A stretch of 64,000 bases of DNA from Plotosus lineatus (taxonomy: Eukaryota > Chordata > Actinopteri > Siluriformes > Plotosidae): assembly GCA_024760905.1 (NCBI GenBank), contig CM045734.1, positions 43,143,564 to 43,207,563 on the forward strand, written 5' to 3'. Made by a program: the position numbers and the translations under genes. Shown piece after piece: positions 44,720 to 54,769 of the stretch. Under the pieces are notes generated by a model that saw only the letters and a program-made list of their open reading frames with translations, made no database searches and was not told the DNA's origin. Within the stretch, counting starts at the first letter, position 1. Every line of letters begins with the position of its first letter.

Positions 44720-44837
44720 TTCACTCTCCTTTTCCAGAAATTATGTGTATTCACAATATTATAAATAAACTTAATGACTGTTATTGAAGAGAAAGGCAGA
44801 GATAAATTCAGCATGCAGTAAAACAGAAGCAGGAAGT

Positions 44838-44896
44838 AAACCGGAAGTTAACGTGACGGGCACTGCGCATGTGAAAGCCCGAGCTGACCAATCAGT
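44838..44896. promoter_or_regulatory. Promoter-like cluster: ETS, NRF1 and CCAAT motifs
   Basis: Within 60 bases: ACCGGAAGT (ETS/GABP consensus, 44840-44848), TGACGG (CRE-like half site), CTGCGCATG (NRF1-type, 44863-44871) and GACCAATCAG (CCAAT box, 44886-44895). This combination is typical of vertebrate housekeeping and bidirectional promoters. Candidate first exons with splice donors lie on both sides: minus at 44719-44621 and plus at 45012-45089. The motifs are seen; promoter activity is inferred. Confidence 0.5.
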
Positions 44897-45011
44897 GTGC
44901 TCATTTAAGATCTTCCTTAGCAACTAGCCTGCATTGTTTACGAGCATATTGTCTTCATAAACTTTATTTTATTCGTTGAAACTGCATTTTAATATCAAAA
45001 CAGTATCTAAA

Positions 45012-45089
45012 ATGGAGAGACTATTTCATGGACATTCTTCTGGTGTATGGATTATAGTGTGTTTTGATGAAAAATTGCAACGAATACCA
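45012..45089 (+). other. Candidate first coding exon, unidentified
   Basis: The ATG at 45012 (context aaaATGG) opens 26 codons, MERLFHGHSSGVWIIVCFDE..., ending in phase 0 at a donor GTAAGTTT (45090). No downstream exon could be identified and no family is recognised. Its interest comes from position, about 120 bp downstream of the promoter-like cluster. Confidence 0.3.
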
Positions 45090-45450
45090 GTAAGTTTGCT
45101 ACTGTTTTTATCTAGTTTTATGAGGCTACTCGCCAGAAAAATGGGGAAAAAAGACATTTTAGTGAGTTTTAGTCGATTTCACATGAGCAATTGATAGTTG
45201 AATACTTGTTTTAGTAGTTTATGTAAAAATCCAAATTTCGATAAAAATGGACCATTTATACTTTTCTGGCCTTTATCTCAAAAGTGGTTTGTGCGACAAG
45301 AGCGCCTACTTTTGGTGAAGTGCCCTCACAAATGTGGAGTGTCGCATTGCAATGTGCAGTCTATCTAGTGCTGCGCTTGGTCGTGAGACATGCAGGCTTT
45401 TTAAGATTTTTAATCTGGAACATCCCACACAGAGTTTTTATATATAAATA

Positions 45451-46807
45451 CAGATGCTCCCCAACTTACGTTCATCTGTTTTACGGGTTTTTTTTTTTTT
45501 TTTTCGATTTTACGTTTTTTTTTTTTGGGGGGGGGGGGGTTTCCAAAAAAAAGTCAAATTTTGAGTTTAGACGTGCCTACGTAGTACACTGACATAATGA
45601 CGCAATGACATAATGATGCTGCATCCATTGTTTACAAATGCCAGACTGAACGTGCCCCTCCTTCTTCCCAGTTCAGTTATACTATATATATATATATATA
45701 GTATAAAAAAAAAAAAATACAGTTTACTAATTCATCGTAGCGACTGGTTATGAGAAAGAAGAAAGAAAGGCAGAAAGAAGAATGCGCAGGATTTTCACCG
45801 GCTGTGACGGCTTGAGTAGTGGAGAGGTTTGTGAAAATAAGAGCGTGGAACAGGACATGGGAAAACCCTGATCCCTCCCTGAACGCCTTTCACTCCGCCT
45901 TCTTTTTCGCACCAGGAATCTTCGCCTGGATCTTTCCGACAATATCCTTGACCTGGTTCCTCACCAATGAGATGTAATGGTCGTATATATATATGTATAT
46001 ATATAAATCAGTTATTTCGCGTGTTACTCTTGTGTTAAGACGTCGTCTCTGTGATCTTTGTGTTTACACTGTTTTGTGAACTTTTGTAACCTGAAGCAAA
46101 TATGGTTGGTCAGAAGTGTAAGCCTACTAGCATGGGTGAAAGTGTCATACACAGAGATGAATTAACTATCTGCTCGGATCGGCACAATCTACCATGCATA
46201 CTCAGTTAAGCAAAGAGAGTTGTAAAATGAATGAAAACCCAAGAAAGAGAACTCTCTGCTCTGCTGGTGATTCACATCAGTGCAGGCTGAGTACTAAACA
46301 AGTTCAATGAAGCCCTTGTGCACTTAAAAGACTTTAGCACTTTAGAAAAAAAGCGCGGGTTATATGGACTTTGTTTCAAGCAAGAAAACTACTTTCAGCA
46401 AGTGCACTACTTTCGGTATTGAGCGCCTCACATATTGTAAGCGTTGATTGGCTGTTTTAAGCTTCAAGTAAAGTGAGTCGGCTCAGCTTCATGTTATGTG
46501 ATTCAGCTCAGCTTCATGTAAAGTGACCATCCGTCGACCATCGGAACATTTTGTTTGAATTAATTTATTTGAAATTAATGTTGATATTATTTGATATATT
46601 TGATATTGTTTTACAATGTTATGTTTATAATAATTGATTTAGGGGTGTTTTATGAGATACGGTAATGGTATTTATGGATGTATAATACAGTATGAGTGTC
46701 ATACGTCACACGCCATACGTCATACGTCACTGTAACAACTTACGTTCACTTTCAACTTACGTTCGGCCGTCCGGAACCAATTAAAAACATAAGTCAGGGA
46801 GCGTCTG
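45451..46807. mobile_element. Non-autonomous DNA transposon with TA duplication (1357 bp)
   Basis: Left end CAGATGCTCCCCAACTTACG, right end (reverse) CAGACGCTCCCTGACTTATG, with TA on both sides (45449-45450 and 46808-46809). A second 'caacttacgttc' repeat lies near the right end (46736-46764). TA and TIR style fit the pogo/Tc1-mariner supergroup. No transposase frame is recognisable. Contains T and G homopolymers (45487-45540) and a short (TA)n. Confidence 0.75.
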
Positions 46808-46843
46808 TACATATATTTTTATTTAGTCTGAATATGTTCGTAT

Positions 46844-47218
46844 CCTTCTTATTCTCCTTTCAGGTGTTCCCTTTCAGGGATCGCCACAGCAAATCATCTG
46901 CCTCCATCTTCATGGAATTCATATTAATGATTCACACATTCGATCTGGCATAAGTTTTTATGTCAGATGCCCTTCCTGACAGAACCCTTTTAACAAGGGA
47001 CAGAAACACGCTGATGGCTATGCAGCTACTCTTGTTGAAAGTCCGCAATGGTTCTTTTACATGAACCTCTCACCATAGACAGTGAGAAACATGGCCGTCT
47101 TTTGACAACCCAGTTAGCTGCACTGGGGGGACAGTGACAATATTGTGGAGAGTGGGATTCCAAACCCCAACCCTAGGATCAGCGATCCAGCAACTTTTAC
47201 CACCAGGCCACCACTACC
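46844..47218 (-). repeat. tRNA-SINE family A, full length, RTE-type tail (minus)
   Basis: The minus strand carries the head (AGGGTAGTGGTGGCCTGGTG), a core with 'cagctaactgggttgtcaaa' and 'gtaaaagaaccattgcgg', and the RTE tail ending 'aagggaacacctgaaaggag'. It is flanked by an imperfect 16-bp duplication: CTGAATATGTTCGTAT (46828-46843) and CTGAATGTGTTCTTAT (47219-47234). Confidence 0.85.
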
Positions 47219-47355
47219 CTGAATGTGTTCTTATTGTCTGCCAATTATGTTTTAACTGATGGTATTTTAAGTCTGGGTCCTAGCAATAAAAAAGCGTGTG
47301 TTAAAATATGATTGAAAAGTCTGAATATTCAAATAATAGTCCCAATTGCATTAGT

Positions 47356-47500
47356 TTAGAATGGTGGTGAAGTAGTTGGCATGTCTATTCCATGGCTAGA
47401 AGGTCTTGGTTCAAGTTCCAGGAGTCTGCAAGTTCTCCCCATTCTTGTGTGGGTTTCCTTCAGGTTCTCCAGTTTGAAATGTTTTCCAGTATTTTCTCAA
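47356..47500 (+). repeat. L2-type 3' fragment
   Basis: 'agaatggtggtgaagtagtt', 'aaggtcttggttcaagttcc', 'gcaagttctccccattcttg', 'gtgggtttccttcaggttct' are diverged blocks of the L2-type 3' region. Confidence 0.6.
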
Positions 47501-48119
47501 AGACAAGACCTTTTCTGCTTTTGTACCAGATCATGATTACAATCATATGTTAGCATCACCTGTTTCAAATATCATCATTATTTAATTCTTTTACCTCATT
47601 ACTAAACCTAATCTGCTCCATCCCAGCTTTTTTGGAATGTGTTATAAGCACTGAGCTCGATATGAAACTGCAGTGCCATGCTTGTTGTCCCCGTAAGTTG
47701 AAGTCAGCATCCACCAAATTTGGCGGCCCATCAGCTTTCATTTGCTATAGTAAAATAATAAAAAAAACTGTAATTAAGATTATTTTCTTATTCAGGGGGA
47801 ATGTGTTTTAAATTCTTGAAATAATTGCTACTTGCTCTATTGTGATATGAAGAGTATAATCTCTGAATAAAGGATATATTCGCAACTTGGGGTTTTCATA
47901 AGTATAGGCGCATTTTACATGTAAAAATGCCTCATTCGTTCCAAGGCTCCCAAGACTACCCCATAAACCCTTTAAAAATTATAAAAGTACACCAATTTTG
48001 TATGAAATATGTGTTAAAAGTAAAAGAAAATTATTTATTAAACCATTTAAACATTTTATTAACATTTTAAACCATTTATTCACATATTTATTAATTAAAA
48101 CATTATTAAACATTTTTAT

Positions 48120-48121
<2 letters not shown>

Positions 48122-48153
<32 letters not shown>

Positions 48154-48202
48154 GCGCGCGCGTGCACAGACACACACACACACACACACACACACGCGCA
48201 CA

Positions 48203-48244
<42 letters not shown>

Positions 48245-48260
48245 GTCTCTCTATCATTAT

Positions 48261-48310
<50 letters not shown>

Positions 48311-48320
48311 CGCACACACA

Positions 48321-48375
<55 letters not shown>

Positions 48376-48388
48376 ACACAAACAACAC
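48122..48388. repeat. Compound (CA)n-(CG)n-(CA)n-(CT)n-(CA)n microsatellite
   Basis: Long purine/pyrimidine alternation including CGCGCGCGCG (48151-48161), separated by a (CT)n block (48267-48302). Confidence 0.95.
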
Positions 48389-48390
48389 AC

Positions 48391-49720
48391 ATTTGTGCCG
48401 CCGAATGCGGGCTCCGCCCACACGCAGTGCGCAGCCGACGCTGGAGCTTTTGAGATGGGGCATTCAAAGCACCCTTGACAGATCGGAGGTCCGGACTCAA
48501 CATTAACTTGTTTCCTTGAGGGATCGGAGGTCCGGATGAGCCACGTTTTTCTTACATTTGGTGGAGCGTGCCACATTTATTAAACATTTACTGAATTAAA
48601 CAACTTAAAATATGAAAAATAAGCTGAGCACTCTCAAAAGAGAGTTAAAGAACACCTGCCCCCTTTCTGACTGACTCTGTACACAGTCCTGTGTCAAGGC
48701 CAGGGCAAGTGCGCCACATCTCTGCTTAAATCGGTCATAAAAACTGTCTTCATTTCTTATTGTTTCACTTGGTCGTCTAGTCATGTAAACCCATAATCAT
48801 TACCAATGAGCTGTGTTTATAAGATTATAAGATGAGCCCTCTCAAATAAACTCATGAAACTCACGAACCAACAGTACAACTCCCCTTTACAAGTGTGACA
48901 AACAGACATGGGTACACTACTATGGAGATTCAGAACATTTTTTATGAACCAATTTTTTAATTAACCAAACCAAACAATATTAAACATTTTTATTAACCAA
49001 ATATTTTTATTAACCAAACCAAACAATATTAAACATTACTAAACATTTGTGATGTGCTCCGCAAAGTGCGGGGGGGGGGGGATCGTGGCCGACACCGGAG
49101 CTTTTGGGGCGGAATGTGGCTTGTCCAGACTTCCGATATGTCAAGCAGGTGAGTGCGCTTTGAACACTTGTTTAGTACTCAACATTCACCTGTTTGCTTG
49201 AGGGATTGGAGCAGTGCTGTAGTGGTGGGTACACGCCAGTACACGCCGTGTACCCACTTGTTTTAGTGGCTGAGTTGCATGTACTGACTTAATTTGGTCT
49301 ACTTTATAGTTGATCAACGTAAATTTCCACGACTGTGTAAGTAAAAAGCAAAGATGAAGTGCTAAATAGTTTCAAAGCCAAAGCCGCACTCTCCCCGCGC
49401 TCCGTGCACCTTAGCCCACTTCGTGGATGAGGTGCTGCTGTGCGCCTCGGTCACTTCGCTACCATCGTGTACTCACTTATTTTTTGACCACTACAGCACT
49501 GGATCGGCGGTCTGGATGAGCCGCGTTTTGCCCATATTCGGCGGAACGCACCACATTTATTAAACATTTACTGAATTAAACAACTTAAAAAATGAAAAAT
49601 AAGCTGCTATGAGCACTTTCGAAACTCATGAACCAACAGTACAGCTTCTCCTTTACGCGTGTGACAAACAAGATTTATGGGTGCAGTACTATGGAGATTC
49701 AGCTCCTTCCTGGCCAATGG
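48391..49720. repeat. Diverged tandem duplication, unit about 0.65 kb
   Basis: Blocks in the first half ('gacgctggagcttttgagat', 'actcaacattaacttgtttc', 'catttattaaacatttactg', 'aaaaataagctg', 'cgaaccaacagtacaactcc', 'actatggagattcag') recur in the same order in the second half (49088-49110, 49185-49205, 49553-49606, 49625-49700). The second copy carries a 290-bp insertion at 49212-49501. I cannot identify the duplicated unit. Confidence 0.7.
49212..49501. mobile_element. hAT-like MITE (290 bp)
   Basis: Perfect 15-bp terminal inverted repeats, CAGTGCTGTAGTGGT. The flanking octamers GATTGGAG (49204-49211) and GATCGGCG (49502-49509) each differ by one base from GATCGGAG. GATCGGAG is the sequence at the corresponding uninterrupted place in the other half of the duplication (48522-48529). 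An 8-bp duplication with CAGTG-type ends fits hAT. Non-coding. Confidence 0.8.
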
Positions 49721-49947
49721 GAGGCCAATGGGAGGTGAGCGGGGATGGGATGTTGGGAGACAGCCAATGAGAGAGGAACTCGTGCATTGTTTGAATTTTT
49801 GAATGGTGCGTTTGAATTTAGGAAAATGTTTTTTGTAACCTGGATTTTTCGTATTCAGAGGTTTTCGTAAGTAGAAGGCCGGCTGTACTTAAGAATGAAA
49901 GGATTTCCCACAGCTCACAAATGGTGTAGTGTTGCAACAATATGCAG

Positions 49948-50330
49948 CATATATACAACCCTATTTTCAAAAAAAGTTGGGATGAAGTGTGAAATGTATA
50001 CAAAAAATGTAATTCCTTGCAAACACGAACATTGTTTTACTGATATTTTATTTACAATAGAACACAGAAAACATATCAAATGTTGGAAGTGAGACTTTTT
50101 AATATTTCTTAAAAATATTAAAACTCATTTTGCATTTGAAAGGAGGAACATGTCTCAAAACAGTTGGGCCGGTGCCACAAAATGCTGAAAAAATAAGTGC
50201 GGCAAGAAAATAGCTGAACATTTAAAAAAAATTTTGATTAATTGGCAACAGGTCAGTAACATGACTGGGTATAAAAATGAATTTTAGTGAGGCAAAGTCT
50301 CTCAAAAATAAGGATGAACAGAACAGTCTT
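49948..50330 (+). repeat. Fish interspersed repeat ('caaaaaaagttgggatgaag' family)
   Basis: 'acaaccctattttcaaaaaa' and 'agttgggatgaag', then 'attttatttacaatagaaca', 'acatatcaaatgttggaagt', 'cattttgcatttgaaaggag', 'catgtctcaaaacagttggg', 'aacaggtcagtaacatgact' and 'gcaaagtctctcaaaaataa'. This is a common teleost repeat, probably a non-autonomous DNA transposon; its superfamily is not certain. A related end fragment may lie at 47615-47660. Confidence 0.6.
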
Positions 50331-50364
50331 ATGTTTGATTTGCATTGTGAATAAATTATGTGTT

Positions 50365-50695
50365 TATGAAGGGGAACCATGGTGTTCAACAAGAAGGTCT
50401 TAGGCTTGAGCTCCCACCTCTGCAAGTGTGTTTCTGTGAAGTTTACATGTTCTCCTCAAGCTTCTGTGAGTTTCCTCTGGGTATTTTTGTTTCCTCCCAC
50501 AGTCCAAGGACATGCGTAATAGGATTATTGGTCATTTCAGATTGCCCTTGTTGTGAGTGTGTTTGTGTGTTGCCCTGCAGTGGTTTGGCTACCTGTTCAG
50601 CATGTACCCCGCCCTCACCCAGTGTCAGCTGAAATAGGTAGCACCTTCACTGTAGGATTAAGTGTTCAGAAAATAATAAATAAATAAATAAGATT
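50365..50695 (+). repeat. L2-type LINE 3' end
   Basis: 'gcaagtgtgtttctgtgaag', 'acatgttctcctcaagcttc', 'cacagtccaaggacatgcgt', 'tgccctgcagtggtttggct', 'agtgtcagctgaaataggta', 'gattaagtgttcagaaaata', ending in (AATA)n. Confidence 0.8.
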
Positions 50696-50756
50696 TATAA
50701 ATCATTGCTTTTGATTTGTTGGTTTGTTTGTTTGCACCGTATATTATATTATAACT

Positions 50757-51117
50757 TATAGTGGTGGTCTAGTGGTATAGGGCACTGGATCGCTGATCCA
50801 AAGGTTGAGGTTGGGGGTTCAAGTCCCACTTTCCACAAGGTTGTCACTGTCCCCCCAGTGCAGCTAACTGGGTTATCAAAGGCGGGCCATGTCTCTCACT
50901 GTCTATGGTGAGAGGCATGTACAAGAACCATTGCTGACTTTCATAAAGAGTAGCTGCAAAGTCGTCGGCGTGTTTCTGTCCCTTGCTAAAAGGGTTGTGA
51001 CAGGAAGAGCATCCGACGTAAAAAAAACCTCTGCCAAATCAAACGTGCGAATCAGATGATTCGCTGTGGCGACTCCCGAGTAAAAGGGAAAAAGCAGAAA
51101 GGAAGACAGACAGACAG
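50757..51117 (+). repeat. tRNA-SINE family A, full length, RTE-type tail
   Basis: Head AGTGGTGGTCTAGTGGTATA and GGGTTCAAGTCCC, complete core, then RTE-derived 'gttgtgacaggaagagcatc', 'gatgattcgctgtggcgact', 'ggaaaaagcagaaaggaaga' and (GACA)n. Near-identical in its 3' half to 28342-28604. Confidence 0.9.
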
Positions 51118-51399
51118 TATGTGATATTTTATCCTCTTTGGAATTAAAGTTGTTGTTTGCGTTAATATTGTAATTTTTTTTTTTTACTCTTATACACTTG
51201 CTGTCATTTTTTTGATGCTAATTTTCCCATGTTTATATAAATAAACCACTTCCTCATTTATCATACATTTATCATCTCATCTTATGCCAGTATCTTGTTT
51301 TTGAGTCTTCGTAGACGAACAGGAAACGCAAATATACCAGATGTGGGAGCCGAAAAAGTTCGTGTTTTATTAGTGAATCAGTAATAAATCAGTGCTATA

Positions 51400-51450
51400 T
51401 CAGAATCAGAATCAGAATACTTTATTTGATCCCAGAGGAAATTGCGTGAA
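51400..51450 (+). repeat. Fish repeat fragment ('agaatactttatttgatccc')
   Basis: 'cagaatcagaatactttatt' plus 'tgatcccagaggaaattg' is the core of a common fish interspersed repeat; only this short piece is present. Confidence 0.55.
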
Positions 51451-51524
51451 CACAAAAATGTGTCCTTACAAGAGTAAGACAAATAAAAATTATATATACA
51501 TACACACACACACACACACACACA

Positions 51525-52010
51525 CAGGGATACCTTCCTCCTTCGCGCTTCAATTCATGTGGCTTCAGTGCATCGTGGTTTTTTAAAAAAATATTCATCA
51601 AATTAAAACATAATCAAATTTAGGAAGAATAGGGGGAAAAGTTAAGGAAAATGCCACAAAAACAAGGCAAATTGTGCGAAAAGAAACAATAAACAAACAC
51701 AAAACAAAAAACAACCCAAAGCCTACCATCAAAACTAGTTACATTTTTGTGAGGTTCGCATCTTAGTATGCGCATGCGCATCTGCGAGTGCGCGGGTCTG
51801 TATGTGTGTTTATTTATGTTTTATTTACATCTTATGCATTATTGTTTCATGTTTATATGTGAGTACGTATTTTTTTATATTATATACACATATACATGTA
51901 TGTACACATCAGTCAGTGGGGGGAGTTGGGGGGTTGATCCTGCTTCGTGGAATTCGGTGGTCATGGGAGGATCTCGGTCCCAATTAACTGTGGAAAGTGA
52001 GGGATCCCTA
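51525..52010 (+). mobile_element. MITE M4, intact (486 bp)
   Basis: Left TIR CAGGGATACCTTCCTCCTTC, right TIR (reverse) TAGGGATCCCTCACTTTCC. The body has 'cttcagtgcatcgtgg', 'gttaaggaaaatgccacaaa', 'tacatcttatgcattattg', 'catcagtcagtgggggg', 'ttaactgtggaaagtgaggg'. It provides an uninterrupted reference for M1-M3. No coding capacity. Confidence 0.8.
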
Positions 52011-52032
52011 TACAGTACATATATATTACAGG

Positions 52033-52033
<1 letters not shown>

Positions 52034-52066
<33 letters not shown>
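52034..52066. repeat. (AT)n array upstream of hammerhead unit D
   Basis: Short alternating AT run ending at 'attcttctataatcac'. Confidence 0.9.
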
Positions 52067-52075
52067 TCTTCTATA

Positions 52076-52130
52076 ATCACCTGAAGAGAGAGGATGGTTT
52101 CACCACCCCTCGAAACAGATCTGTAGTGAT
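52076..52130 (+). ncRNA. Type I hammerhead ribozyme, copy D
   Basis: Stem I ATCAC (52076-52080) with GTGAT (52126-52130). Core CTGAAGA 52081-52087. Stem II 52088-52111: GAG/CTC, A-C mismatch, GG/CC, bulged A, TGGT/ACCA, loop TTC. GAAA 52112-52115. Stem III ACA-GATC-TGT. Cleavage triplet GTA, with cut predicted between 52125 and 52126. Identical to copy C (22597-22651) over all 55 nt. The downstream 100 nt (tttcaatagaaagtctttg; ctaccaaaaagtattgagca; ggatctactcagaaaatc) match copy A, and (AT)n follows. Confidence 0.8.
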
Positions 52131-52230
52131 AAATGGAGTTTCAATAGAAAGTCTTTGTCCTGTCCTTTTGTTATTTGCTCTACCAAAAAGTATTGAGCAC
52201 TCTCCTATGGAAGGATCTACTCAGAAAATC

Positions 52231-52348
<118 letters not shown>

Positions 52349-52394
52349 ATTTAAAAATGCTACTGATATATATGACTATTATTGTAATATAATA

Positions 52395-52765
52395 TGAATT
52401 TCATTAGAGTTGCAGGCTTAGTTGTCTTATAGTGGTTAGCAGATCCTGCAAGAAAGTCCTTAGTTTGACTCCCGGGCTTGGTAAGGGCACATCCGTATGA
52501 AGATTGCGTGTTCTCCCATGTTCTCATGGGTTTCCACATGTACTTTAGTTTCTTTCCACAGTCTAACAACATGTACATTAGTCTAAGTGACTGGTCCAAA
52601 TTGTCCCTAGTAGTGTGTGTGTGTGTGTGTGTAGTCCTGCAATGGTCTGGCAAGCTATTTAGGGTGTTTCCTTTCCTTCACCCACTGTCAGCTGAGGTAG
52701 GCTACAACCTCCTTGTGAGCCTAATAAGATTAAGCAGTTCAGCAAATGATATTTGGGGAAGTATC
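52395..52765 (+). repeat. L2-type LINE 3' end
   Basis: 'ttgactcccgggcttggtaa', 'gattgcgtgttctcccatgt', 'catgggtttccacatgtact', 'cacagtctaacaacatgtac', 'tcctgcaatggtctggcaag', 'cactgtcagctgaggtaggc', 'taagattaagcagttcagca'; short internal (GT)n. Confidence 0.8.
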
Positions 52766-52841
52766 ATTCCATCCAATGCAAAGCCCTCGTGTTTGCTTCC
52801 ATTCTTCAAGTGCAGACTGAATTCAGTTCAGTTCATCATCA

Positions 52842-52990
52842 GTTCATTTTCTATAACCATTTAATCCTAGTCGCAGGGAGGCTGGTGCCCATCCCAGCCA
52901 GATCCGGATGATGACAGAGTACACCCTGGACAGGTTGATAGACCATCGCAGAAACACGCTGGCGGCTTTGCAACTACTCTTGTAGAACCT
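52842..52990 (-). repeat. SINE family A core fragment with L2-type tail (minus)
   Basis: Plus reading 'ttcattttctataaccattt', 'aggctggtgcccatcccagc', 'gagtacaccctggacaggtt', 'gcagaaacacgctggcggct', 'ttgcaactactcttgtagaa'. This is the reverse complement of the L2-type tail followed by the end of the SINE core. Confidence 0.75.
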
Positions 52991-53206
52991 GTGATGTTGA
53001 GATGCTATGGCTCTCTCACGCTTACCCAGGTCTGTTGACAGTGGAGTGGCGAATTGCTCAATCTCACAGGGTGCCCTCATGCCTGTCTTTCTTCTGGTTC
53101 TCTCTCATTTAATTATACTGCCATAGTCAGTCATTCCAGAGTCCCTGCTTGCACTCAGCAATAGTAAAATCTTCTACTTTCATGACACTATTATGAGTAT
53201 ATCTAA

Positions 53207-53210
<4 letters not shown>

Positions 53211-53280
<70 letters not shown>

Positions 53281-53290
53281 GTCTCTCTCC

Positions 53291-53328
<38 letters not shown>
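53211..53328 (+). repeat. (CT)n microsatellite
   Basis: About 118 bases of CT with CCCTGTCT interruptions. Confidence 0.95.
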
Positions 53329-53331
<3 letters not shown>

Positions 53332-53578
53332 TTTGCTGAGGTACATATTCTTATTATTATTCTTCTGGAATGCCGGTGATCCTGATCGTTCTGCATTCTG
53401 AGTCCTGTGGTCTGTCCTAGTGTGCCAATGCTGGCTGGAGTTCTCATCTTGGAAGCACTTCACCACTGATTCTGAAGATCTATATGGCGTTAGATGTGCA
53501 CTCACAGACTGAGAAGATGACTTTTCACCACTGGAAATATAAACTCTTTTCCAACAATTATTTAGGCCTTACAGTTGT

Positions 53579-53935
53579 ATGACCAACAAGGAGCATAGGA
53601 TAGTGGTATGCAGGATGACGCTGATGGTGAGGAAGGTGAAGAAGGCAAAGGCAGAGCAAAAGACAAAGTGGTGGAAGTTGAAAAAGGAAGAGTGTCGTGT
53701 TGTCTTCAAAGAGGAGTTGAAACAGGCTTTGGGTGGCCAGGAAGTGCTTCCAAATGACTGGACAACCACAACAAATGTGATTAGGGACACAGGTAGGAGA
53801 GTACTTGGTTTGTCCTTTGGAAGGAAAGTAGATAAGGAGACTTGGTGGTGGAATGAGGAAGTGCAGGAGTGTGTACAAAGGAAGAGGTTAGCTAAGAAAA
53901 AGTGGGACATAGAGAGGACCGAAGAGAGTAAATAG
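53579..53935 (+). pseudogene. R5 endonuclease end and linker
   Basis: 118 residues: EHRIVVCRMTLMVRKVKKAK (last endonuclease His region), KWWKLKKEECRVVFKEELKQ, DKETWWWNEEVQECVQRKRL. The frame opens in the flanking target duplication and stops at a TAG in EESK*EYRET. Confidence 0.8.
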
Positions 53936-54052
53936 GAGTACAGGGAGACACAGCGTAAGGCGAAAGTAGCAGTGGCTAAGGCCAAACAGAGGGCGTATGA
54001 TGACTTGTATGATAGGTTGGACAGTTAAGAGGGAGAAAATGATCTATACAGG

Positions 54053-54769
54053 TTGGCACAGCAGAGAAATAGAGATGGGAAGGACGTGCAGCAAGTTAGA
54101 TTGATAAAGGACAGAGAGGGAAATGTATTGACTGATGACAGAAGTGTGCTGGGAAGATGGAAGGAGTACTTTGAAGAGCTGATGAATGAGGAAAATGAGA
54201 GAGAAAAAAGAGTAGAAGAGGTGACCATTGAGGAGCAGGATGTAGCAAAGATCAGTAAGGGTGAAGTGAGAAGGGCATTGAAGAGGATGAAGAATGGAAA
54301 GGCAGTTGGTCCTGATGACATACCTGTGGAGGTATGGAAGTGTCTAAGAGAGGTAGCATTAGATTTTCTGACTAGAACATTCAACAAGGTCCTAGAGAGT
54401 GAGCAGATGCCAGAGGAGTGGAGGAGAAGTGTGCTATTGCCCATTTTTAAGAACAAGGGAGACGTGCAGAGTTGCGGCAACTACAGAGGGATAAAGTTGA
54501 TGAGCCATACGATGAAGTTATGGGAAAGAATAGTGGAAGCTAGACTAAGGGCAGAGGTCAGCATTTGTGAACAACAGTTTGGTTTCATGCCAAGAAAGAG
54601 CACCACAGATGCAATGTTTGCTTTGAGGATGTTAATAGTGAAGTACAGAGAAGGTCAGAGGGAGCTACATTGTGCCTTTGTGGATCTGGAAAAAGCATAT
54701 GACAGGGTGCCAAGAGAGGAACTGTGGTATTGCATGAGGAAGTCTGGAGTGGCACAGAAGTATGTTTGA
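54053..54769 (+). pseudogene. R5 RT fingers and motif A region
   Basis: 238 residues: DRSVLGRWKEYFEELMNEEN, KAVGPDDIPVEVWKCLREVA, SVLLPIFKNKGDVQSCGNYR, FGFMPRKSTTDAMFALRMLI, FVDLEKAYDRVPREELWYCM (motif A). It ends at TGA after QKYV where R2 has AGA. The same stop is present in R6. Confidence 0.9.

Noticed and set aside
47885..49890. Single large DNA transposon bounded by 'gttttcataagta' and 'gttttcgtaagta'
   Set aside because: The two similar sequences are in direct, not inverted, orientation, and no target duplication is visible.
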